Assembly: GCA_008081175.1 (NCBI GenBank) | Contig: VMCW01000103.1 | Location: 1 to 12,363 of the forward strand | DNA: 12,363 nt | Reading direction: 5' to 3' | Source: Flavobacteriaceae bacterium | GTDB taxonomy: Bacteria > Bacteroidota > Bacteroidia > Flavobacteriales > Flavobacteriaceae | In this document: positions 6,720 through 12,363 of the stretch, piece after piece | How the letters are laid out: each line of letters starts with the position of its first letter | Numbering within the stretch: position 1 is the first letter of the stretch | Program-made: the position numbers and the translations under genes | The notes under the pieces: generated by a model | Told to the model about the DNA's origin: nothing | Databases searched by the model: none | The model's input: only the letters and a program-made list of their open reading frames with translations

Positions 6720-6753
6720 AAATTTGCTGTCCAAAAAATTGTAGAAAATTTAA

Positions 6754-7761
6754 ATGAAAAACAATACGATTCAAACAGCCGACATCAAGGCGATTAATGA
6801 TAAAATAGAAAAAGAAAGTGCTTTTGTGGACTTGCTCACCATGGAGATGAACAAAGTGATTGTGGGTCAAAAGCACATGATAGAAAGACTGCTCATTGGT
6901 TTACTAGGTAAAGGTCATATCTTATTGGAAGGGGTTCCAGGGCTGGCAAAAACTTTAGCCATCAATACTTTAAGTCAGGCTGTGAAAGGGAGTTTTAGTC
7001 GGATACAGTTTACTCCTGATTTACTTCCTGCAGACGTTGTAGGTACTATGATTTATAACATTAAAGAAAATGATTTTTCAATCAAAAAAGGACCCATATT
7101 TGCCAATTTTGTTCTAGCAGATGAAATCAACAGAGCTCCAGCAAAAGTTCAATCCGCTTTGCTTGAAGCCATGCAGGAAAAACAAGTAACTATTGGAGAC
7201 AGTACCTTCAAACTTCAGGCTCCTTTTCTAGTTATGGCAACTCAAAACCCTGTAGAACAAGAAGGAACATACCCCCTCCCAGAAGCACAGGTAGATCGAT
7301 TTATGCTCAAAGCTGTCATTGATTATCCCAAGTTAGAGGAAGAACAACACATCGTTAGAAACAATCTATCTAGTGTGGTTGCTGCTGTAAAACCTGTGGT
7401 TACTACCAAACAAATACTAAGTGCTCAAGATACCGTTAGGGAGGTGTATATGGATGAAAAAATCGAAAACTATATTTTGAATTTAGTTTTTGCTACCCGC
7501 TATCCTGAAAATTATAAATTGGATGCGATAAAGCCATTGATTAGTTTTGGTGCCTCTCCAAGGGGAAGTATTAACCTAGCTACAGCAGCCAAATGCCATG
7601 CCTTTTTAAAGCACAGAGGCTATGTAATCCCAGAAGATGTTCGCGCTGTAATTTATGATGTGTTGAGACATCGTATAGGGCTAACTTATGAGGCCGAGGC
7701 AGAAAACATCACCTCTGAGGATCTGATCACAAAGATCATAAATGAAGTAGAGGTTCCTTAA
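6754..7761 (+). CDS. moxR: MoxR-family AAA+ ATPase
   Basis: A 335-residue cytoplasmic AAA+ ATPase of the MoxR family, thought to act as a chaperone-like motor that remodels or activates vWA-domain partners. Visible motifs are Walker A GVPGLAKT at 60-67, Walker B FVLADE at 119-124 followed by INRAPAK, the sensor-1 region MATQNPVEQEGTYPLPEAQVDRF with Asn165 and a candidate arginine finger Arg182, and sensor 2 in the lid, GASPRG with Arg270. The lid domain covers roughly 215-335. The length matches the family and all ATPase residues are intact. The ATG at 6754 is the first in frame downstream of the proposed promoter. It is the first gene of an operon with DUF58 and vWA proteins, the usual partners of MoxR, which supports the call strongly. 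The specific client is not known from sequence. Confidence 0.95.
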   Translation: MKNNTIQTADIKAINDKIEKESAFVDLLTMEMNKVIVGQKHMIERLLIGLLGKGHILLEGVPGLAKTLAINTLSQAVKGSFSRIQFTPDLLPADVVGTMIYNIKENDFSIKKGPIFANFVLADEINRAPAKVQSALLEAMQEKQVTIGDSTFKLQAPFLVMATQNPVEQEGTYPLPEAQVDRFMLKAVIDYPKLEEEQHIVRNNLSSVVAAVKPVVTTKQILSAQDTVREVYMDEKIENYILNLVFATRYPENYKLDAIKPLISFGASPRGSINLATAAKCHAFLKHRGYVIPEDVRAVIYDVLRHRIGLTYEAEAENITSEDLITKIINEVEVP

Positions 7762-7802
7762 GGATAAAAGGGCAAATTTTTTAGAATCCACTACAGGACG
7801 CA

Positions 7803-8669
7803 ATGGACACAAAAGCGCTACTGAAAAAAGTTCGTAAGATTGAAATTAAAACCCGTCGCCTGAGCGATCACGTTTTTGGTGGTGAGTATCACTCTACCTT
7901 TAAGGGAAGGGGAATGACTTTTAGCGAAGTTCGTCAATATCAATTTGGTGACGATGTGCGTTCTATTGATTGGAATGTTACTGCCCGTTACAATGAGCCT
8001 TTTGTAAAGGTTTTTGAAGAAGAACGCGAACTGACTTTAATGTTGGTAGTGGATGTAAGTGGCTCGGAGGCTTTTGGAACTCAAATACAATTTAAACGAG
8101 ATTTAATAACAGAAATAGCTGCTACCCTGGCTTTCTCGGCTCTTCAAAATAATGATAAAGTAGGGTTGATCTTGTTTTCAGATCAAGTTGAACTTTTTAT
8201 ACCCCCTAAAAAAGGAAGGTCCCACATTTTAAGAATCATTAGAGAGCTACTAGAATTCGAACCAGAAAGTAAAAAAACAAGTATCAGTACTGCATTAGAA
8301 TTTCTTTCAGGGGTTCTTAAAAAGAAGGCAATTGTTTTTGTCTTATCCGATTTTATGGACAAAAACTATGAGAAAACCTTACGAATTTCTGCAAAAAAAC
8401 ATGACCTAACGGGTATCCGAGTTTTTGATCCTGTGGAAACAAAACTACCTAATCTAGGCATTGTCCCCTTACGAGATGCAGAGACAGGTATGGTGCGTTG
8501 GATCAGTACTTTTTCTAAAAAGGTTAGACTGAATTATGAAAAAAAATACAGAGAACAGGTTGTAGCTTTTGAAGAATTGTTCAGTAAAAATGGTGCAGGT
8601 CACATAAGCTGTAGTGTTGAGGAAAGTTATGTAAAAAAACTTTTAGGTTATTTCAAAGCAAGGGTATAA
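7803..8669 (+). CDS. DUF58-family vWA-like protein of the Bat operon
   Basis: A 288-residue protein with a DUF58 region, GRGMTFSEVRQYQFGDD at 35-51 and IDWNVTARYNEPFVKVFEEE at 55-74, leading into a vWA-like fold. The MIDAS-type motif DVSGS is at 84-88, a candidate Thr/Ser contribution lies in KKTSIS at 157-162, and the second acidic position is Asp183 in VLSDF. These would bind a divalent metal and form a protein-binding surface. There is no signal peptide or transmembrane segment, so it is cytoplasmic, unlike BatA and BatB. It lies 41 nt after moxR and 3 nt before the next gene. In related operons the MoxR ATPase and DUF58 protein are always near each other and are thought to cooperate, but the actual reaction is not established. 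Confidence 0.92.
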   Translation: MDTKALLKKVRKIEIKTRRLSDHVFGGEYHSTFKGRGMTFSEVRQYQFGDDVRSIDWNVTARYNEPFVKVFEEERELTLMLVVDVSGSEAFGTQIQFKRDLITEIAATLAFSALQNNDKVGLILFSDQVELFIPPKKGRSHILRIIRELLEFEPESKKTSISTALEFLSGVLKKKAIVFVLSDFMDKNYEKTLRISAKKHDLTGIRVFDPVETKLPNLGIVPLRDAETGMVRWISTFSKKVRLNYEKKYREQVVAFEELFSKNGAGHISCSVEESYVKKLLGYFKARV

Positions 8670-8672
8670 GAA

Positions 8673-10292
8673 ATGAAGAAAGGACTCCTTTATTTTTGTT
8701 TTTTTAGTTTTTTCTTGACTTGGTCTCAAAGTCAGGGTGAGCTTACTGTTGCAGTCGATTCTACAGCTGTAAAAATAGGAGAACAAATCGATTATATATT
8801 GCAAATTAAGGCAGACAGTACTGCACAAGTTGTTTTTCCAGAGGAACCTCTATTTGCTCCATTTGAATTGCTAGAATCCAGTCCGATTGACACTATACGT
8901 TATCAGTCTCACTATCTGTACACTAAGAAATACGCTTTAATTCAATTCGACTCTGGAGATTATTTTATTCCCCAACAGCAGGTCATTGTTGACGGATTCT
9001 CTAAGATTGCAGACTTGATTCCCATTCGAGTAAATACTGTCGAGGTCGATACCACCAAGCAAAAACTCTATGAAATTAAGCCCTTGCAGGAAGTCGATCG
9101 AAATTACGAAGAATTAATAGCACAGATTTTGTGGGTAGTTGTTTTTCTACTGGCTTTAGTGGGTGTGTTTTACACCTACCTCTTTCAGAAAAGAAAGAAA
9201 GAATTACGAAATAGAGAATTGCCTCCTTTTGATCGAGCATTAGAAGCCTTAAAGGAGCTGGAAAAAGAATATCCAAGCGAGCAAGAAGAATACAAAAACT
9301 ACTACTCTAGGCTCACCGATGTAGTACGCCGCTATCTCGAAGAAGAAGCTAAAATTGACGCTTTGGAAAGCACTTCGGATGAACTTCTAACCAAGCTAGA
9401 GCTTAGAAAAAATGCAGGAACTTTAGACCTGGACCAGAAAACACTCAACAGTCTAAGGAAAGTACTGCAAAATGCAGACCTTGTTAAATTTGCAAAATCA
9501 CTCCCCGAGCAACAGATTGCTACTGCAGACCGTACCGTAGTTGAACAGGTAGTAAAAGAGACTAAAGAGGCACTTCCAGAACCTACAGAAGATGAGTTAC
9601 GCGAGCAAGAGGCCTACCAAGAATATTTGGCTAAAAAAAGAAGAAAAGAGCAGGTGATATGGGGGCTAACAGGGATAGGAATTTTAAGTGTTTTGGCTTT
9701 AGTGGTAAGTATGCTCATTTACGGTTATTACCCTGTTCGTGATACCATATTGAGGTATCCTACAAAAGAACTTTACAGCGGGACTTGGGTCAATAGTCAA
9801 TACGGAACACCTCCTTTAAAAATTGAAACACCTGAAGTTTTAGAGCGAATGATTCGCGAAGAAAAAACAATACAGCAATTCAGTTTAGGCACTTTTGACA
9901 GTCCTTTTTATATTGATTTACTCTTTGATTTTCCCAAACAAAAACCCCAGCAAGAGCAGTCTTCAGATCCTCAGCAAGCGGATTTAGAAAAAGGTCAAGC
10001 CTTGGTCTCCTCAATAATTTCAAATTTTGAATCTAAAGGGGCAGTCAATATTTTGATGAAAAACGATGCTATAGAGCTTCCTTCTGGGGTGCCTGTAGCA
10101 AAAGTCTATGGGACTTTGGATTATCCTAAGCAAGGAGCTTCTAACCCTGTACGATGTTCATTTAATGCATTGCTATTTACCTTTGAAGAGGGAACTATTA
10201 TTTTGACAATGATGTACGAAAAGGACGACCGTTATGCAGCACAAATAGAACAAAGAATTATTAACAGTTTAGAACTGATAAAAGAACTTTAA
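8673..10292 (+). CDS. Bat-operon two-helix membrane protein of unknown function
   Basis: A 539-residue protein in the slot between DUF58 and batA, where flavobacteria typically carry a conserved but unnamed membrane protein. In order: signal peptide 1-20; an extracytoplasmic beta-rich domain (about 22-140) resembling the N-terminal domain of BatD/DUF4381-type proteins, with TVAVDSTAVKIGEQIDYIL at 25-43 and FDSGDYFIPQQQ at 92-103; a transmembrane helix at about 148-171; a charged helical segment (about 175-325) with SRLTDVVRRYLEEEAKIDALES at 212-233 and NADLVKFAKS at 267-276, which should be cytoplasmic; a second transmembrane helix at about 328-351; and a C-terminal extracytoplasmic domain (about 355-539) opening with SGTWVNSQYGTPP. 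No catalytic motif is evident. The cytoplasmic helical part could contact the MoxR/DUF58 proteins, while the outer domains face the periplasm; this topology is inferred. It starts 3 nt after the DUF58 gene and ends 3 nt before batA. Confidence 0.85.
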   Translation: MKKGLLYFCFFSFFLTWSQSQGELTVAVDSTAVKIGEQIDYILQIKADSTAQVVFPEEPLFAPFELLESSPIDTIRYQSHYLYTKKYALIQFDSGDYFIPQQQVIVDGFSKIADLIPIRVNTVEVDTTKQKLYEIKPLQEVDRNYEELIAQILWVVVFLLALVGVFYTYLFQKRKKELRNRELPPFDRALEALKELEKEYPSEQEEYKNYYSRLTDVVRRYLEEEAKIDALESTSDELLTKLELRKNAGTLDLDQKTLNSLRKVLQNADLVKFAKSLPEQQIATADRTVVEQVVKETKEALPEPTEDELREQEAYQEYLAKKRRKEQVIWGLTGIGILSVLALVVSMLIYGYYPVRDTILRYPTKELYSGTWVNSQYGTPPLKIETPEVLERMIREEKTIQQFSLGTFDSPFYIDLLFDFPKQKPQQEQSSDPQQADLEKGQALVSSIISNFESKGAVNILMKNDAIELPSGVPVAKVYGTLDYPKQGASNPVRCSFNALLFTFEEGTIILTMMYEKDDRYAAQIEQRIINSLELIKEL

Positions 10293-10295
10293 TCC

Positions 10296-11300
10296 ATGTT
10301 TGAAGGTATCTACTTTGCGAATCCTAATTTCCTCTGGCTGCTCTTGTTGCTACCGGTGGCTTTTGTAGGACACCTTTTCACTTGGAAAAAAAAGCAGTCA
10401 GTTTTAAAGATTTCAAGTCTTTCTGGTTTTCAGGGATTTTCATCATTATGGTCTAAGGTCTATCCTTTTTTGTTTGGTTTACGACTCATAGCGATGGGAT
10501 TACTTGTTTTGGCTATAGCAAGACCTCAAACGGTTGATGTCTCAACACGCACCAAAACAAATAAAGGAATAGACATCGTAATGGCCATAGATGTTTCTTC
10601 CAGCATGTTGGCTCAAGATTTAAAACCCGACAGACTCACAGCCCTTAAGCGAGTTGCAGAAGAATTTGTAGCTGATCGTTTATCAGATCGGATTGGTTTG
10701 GTCGTATACGCAGGGGAGAGTTATACCAAAACACCAATAACCAGTGACAAAGGAATTGTTAAAGCTGCTTTGAGAGCAATTTCTTTTGAAGGTTTGATAG
10801 AAGACGGAACAGCAATTGGTATGGGATTAGCAACCGCTGTCAATCGACTCAAAGACAGCAAAGCCAAAAGTAAGATTATCATCCTTCTAACCGATGGGGT
10901 AAATAATTCTGGTTTTATTGATCCTAAAATTGCAACGGAATTGGCAGTTGAGTTCGGTATCAAAACCTATACCATTGGCTTAGGAAGCAATGGAACGGCA
11001 CTAGCCCCTGTAGGTATTTTGCCCAATGGAGAATTTAAGTATGGATTGACTAAAGTAGAAATTGATGAGGCACTCTTAAAAGAAATCGCTCAAAAAACGG
11101 GAGGGCTTTACTTTAGAGCAACAGACAATAAAAAACTAGAAGAAATCTACGCAGAAATAAATAAACTAGAAAAAACTGAAATTGAGGAATTTAAGTACTA
11201 CAATTATGAAGAAAAGTATCGTATACTAGTTTTACTTGCTTTTGGTTTTTTGGTTTTGGAATGGATTGCAAGAAATTCGCTATTTAAAAGTTTTATTTAA
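10296..11300 (+). CDS. batA: BatA, membrane-anchored vWA protein
   Basis: A 334-residue inner-membrane vWA protein of the Bacteroides aerotolerance operon. It has transmembrane segments at about 10-28 and 57-76, a vWA domain at about 90-290 and a final helix at about 309-326. The MIDAS set is intact: DVSSS at 99-103 (Asp99, Ser101, Ser103), Thr172 in DGTAIG and Asp200 in LLTDG. The wider pattern GIDIVMAIDVSSSMLAQDLKPDRL (91-114; last residue Leu114) is characteristic of BatA. Metal-dependent binding of a partner, possibly driven by the MoxR ATPase, is the expected mechanism. In Bacteroides fragilis disrupting the bat genes impairs oxygen tolerance, although the molecular role is unclear. The start is 3 nt after the upstream stop. 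Its own stop codon directly abuts the batB start, suggesting translational coupling. The order after the DUF58 and membrane-protein genes, and before a second vWA gene, supports the name batA rather than batB. Confidence 0.92.
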   Translation: MFEGIYFANPNFLWLLLLLPVAFVGHLFTWKKKQSVLKISSLSGFQGFSSLWSKVYPFLFGLRLIAMGLLVLAIARPQTVDVSTRTKTNKGIDIVMAIDVSSSMLAQDLKPDRLTALKRVAEEFVADRLSDRIGLVVYAGESYTKTPITSDKGIVKAALRAISFEGLIEDGTAIGMGLATAVNRLKDSKAKSKIIILLTDGVNNSGFIDPKIATELAVEFGIKTYTIGLGSNGTALAPVGILPNGEFKYGLTKVEIDEALLKEIAQKTGGLYFRATDNKKLEEIYAEINKLEKTEIEEFKYYNYEEKYRILVLLAFGFLVLEWIARNSLFKSFI

Positions 11301-12311
11301 ATGTATCAAATAGACGCATACGAATACAGTTATCTTTTGGTCACCCTACCTATAATGTGGTTGATCTATTACTTTTATTTGCGATGGAAAAGAAAGACAC
11401 AAACGAACTTTGCAAGACCTGAACTGTTAGATTCTTTAAGCCCTAACCGTTCAAAATTTAAACCAACCTTAAAGGTTATTTTGCTCAGCCTGGTATTTGT
11501 TTCTTTAATATTGGCGCTAATGAATCCTAAAATAGGAACCCAATTGGAAACAGTCAAAAGAGAGGGAGTGGATATTGTTTTTGCAATTGATGTGTCTAAA
11601 AGTATGTTGGCGGAAGACATTGCTCCAAATCGAATTGAAAAATCAAAACGATTGGTTTCAGCCATCATCAATCAGCTAGCCAGTGATCGTATTGGAATCA
11701 TTGCCTATGCTGCACAAGCGGTTCCTCAATTGCCGATTACAACAGATTATAGTGCTGCTAAAATGTTTCTCCAAGCACTCAATACTGATATGCTTTCCTC
11801 ACAAGGAACTGCTTTGGACAGTGCGATAGACTTATCTGGTACTTTTTTTGATGATCAAGATCAAACCAATCGAGTAATCTTTTTAATCTCTGATGGCGAA
11901 GACCATTCACAGGAGGCTTCAAATGCAGCTGCCAGAGCTGCTGAACTAGGAATCAAAATTTTCACCTTTGGCGTTGGTACAGAAAACGGAGCCCCAATCC
12001 CTTTAAAAAGAAACGGTATAGTAGAGTCTTATAAAAAAGATTTAGAAGGAGAAGTTGTGATTACAAAACGAAATCAGCAAGTATTAGAAGCCATTGCAGC
12101 AGCAACAGATGGTGCTTATCAGAATGGAAACGACACCCAGCAAGTTTTGGATTTCGTAAATGAACAGCTTAAAGCGATGGACAAAAAAGAGTTTGAAGCC
12201 AAAAAATTTGTAAGTTACAAGGACCGTTTTCAAGATTTTCTTATTATCGGTCTGGCACTCTTATTTTTCGACCTGTTTTTGTTTGAAACCAAAACAAAAT
12301 GGGTTCAATAA
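11301..12311 (+). CDS. batB: BatB, membrane-anchored vWA protein
   Basis: A 336-residue paralogue of BatA with the same layout: transmembrane segments at about 11-27 and 57-74, a vWA domain at about 88-295 and a C-terminal helix at about 311-328. The MIDAS set is complete: DVSKS at 97-101 (Asp97, Ser99, Ser101), Thr170 in SSQGTALD and Asp198 in LISDGEDHS. Unlike BatA, the third hydroxyl motif follows a Lys, and the sensor strand carries GEDHS, as is usual for BatB. The ATG is the codon immediately after the batA stop (TAA then ATG), with no intergenic base. BatA and BatB are believed to assemble in the inner membrane as a complex with BatC (TPR) and BatD; that complex architecture is family knowledge, not visible here. 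Identical domain order suggests an ancient tandem duplication. It is followed after 13 nt by the next gene. Confidence 0.92.
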   Translation: MYQIDAYEYSYLLVTLPIMWLIYYFYLRWKRKTQTNFARPELLDSLSPNRSKFKPTLKVILLSLVFVSLILALMNPKIGTQLETVKREGVDIVFAIDVSKSMLAEDIAPNRIEKSKRLVSAIINQLASDRIGIIAYAAQAVPQLPITTDYSAAKMFLQALNTDMLSSQGTALDSAIDLSGTFFDDQDQTNRVIFLISDGEDHSQEASNAAARAAELGIKIFTFGVGTENGAPIPLKRNGIVESYKKDLEGEVVITKRNQQVLEAIAAATDGAYQNGNDTQQVLDFVNEQLKAMDKKEFEAKKFVSYKDRFQDFLIIGLALLFFDLFLFETKTKWVQ

Positions 12312-12324
12312 CTCAATTTATTCA

Positions 12325-12363
12325 ATGAAAATGAAAGCTAAAATTAATTTCTTTTTTATCCTG
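12325..12363 (+). CDS. batC: N-terminus of the next Bat gene, probably batC (cut by window end)
   Basis: Only 13 codons are present, reading MKMKAKINFFFIL. Lysines followed by a run of hydrophobic residues look like the beginning of a signal peptide, and the ATG comes 13 nt after batB. In Bacteroidota the gene after batB is batC, an exported TPR protein, so that is the likely identity, by position. The second ATG at 12331 is an alternative start. The sequence shown is too short to prove the family. Confidence 0.5.
   Translation, partial: MKMKAKINFFFIL

Noticed and set aside
11375..11671. A 98-codon open frame on the minus strand inside batB
   Set aside because: It is an antisense shadow of the batB N-terminal half, with no separate promoter or family signal.
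6754..12363. MoxR plus vWA proteins as a phage-defence or conflict system
   Set aside because: MoxR-vWA modules do occur in conflict systems, but here the gene order, the membrane anchors and the DUF58 protein match the housekeeping Bat operon, and there are no effector domains or mobile-element genes nearby.
1..12363. Insertion sequence, integrase, CRISPR array, tRNA or attachment site
   Set aside because: No transposase or integrase motifs, no regularly spaced repeats and no tRNA-like cloverleaf were seen; the coding content is continuous and of uniform character.

Overview
The window looks like chromosomal DNA from a marine-type or free-living member of the Flavobacteriaceae (Bacteroidota). 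The evidence is the low-GC, A-rich DNA, the weak or absent Shine-Dalgarno sequences, a promoter of the TTG / TAnnTTTG type, typical Bacteroidota families (DUF2490, a flavobacterial lipocalin-like secreted protein) and above all the order moxR - DUF58 - membrane protein - batA - batB - (batC). Genus cannot be told from the sequence alone. I see no mobile element, CRISPR array, tRNA or rRNA, and no gene with visibly foreign composition.

Left block (1-4907, all on +). The window opens inside an M20D/AbgB-type amidohydrolase, followed 7 nt later by a small exported protein built from two copies of one beta-rich module. A perfect 8-bp stem-loop separates this pair from acyl-CoA thioesterase II (tesB). 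A DUF2490 outer-membrane-type protein starts 2 nt after tesB, then comes an exported PHP-domain phosphoesterase with a complete metal-binding set, then a 122-residue SET-domain protein. The short gaps suggest one or two transcripts, but the genes share no obvious pathway.

Middle block (4981-6609, on -). Two NAD(P)-dependent oxidoreductases, an aldo/keto reductase followed by a YdfG-like short-chain dehydrogenase, are 3 nt apart and form a bicistronic unit. The unit meets the SET gene tail to tail across a 73-nt gap that holds an AT-rich palindrome.

Right block (6754 to the end, on +). From a 144-nt divergent intergenic region with a recognisable Bacteroidota promoter runs a tightly packed Bat (Bacteroides aerotolerance) operon: a MoxR AAA+ ATPase, a DUF58 vWA-like protein, a 539-residue two-helix membrane protein of unknown function, BatA and BatB (paralogous membrane-anchored vWA proteins with intact MIDAS motifs) and the first 13 codons of what is probably batC. 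The MoxR ATPase is expected to act with the metal-dependent vWA proteins at the cytoplasmic membrane, in cell-envelope or stress maintenance. The exact biochemical job of this system is still unknown.

Most of the window is ordinary core genome. The best leads are the uncharacterised 539-residue Bat-operon protein, the internal duplication in the small secreted protein, the very small SET protein and the stem-loop abutting tesB. I found no convincing new system.
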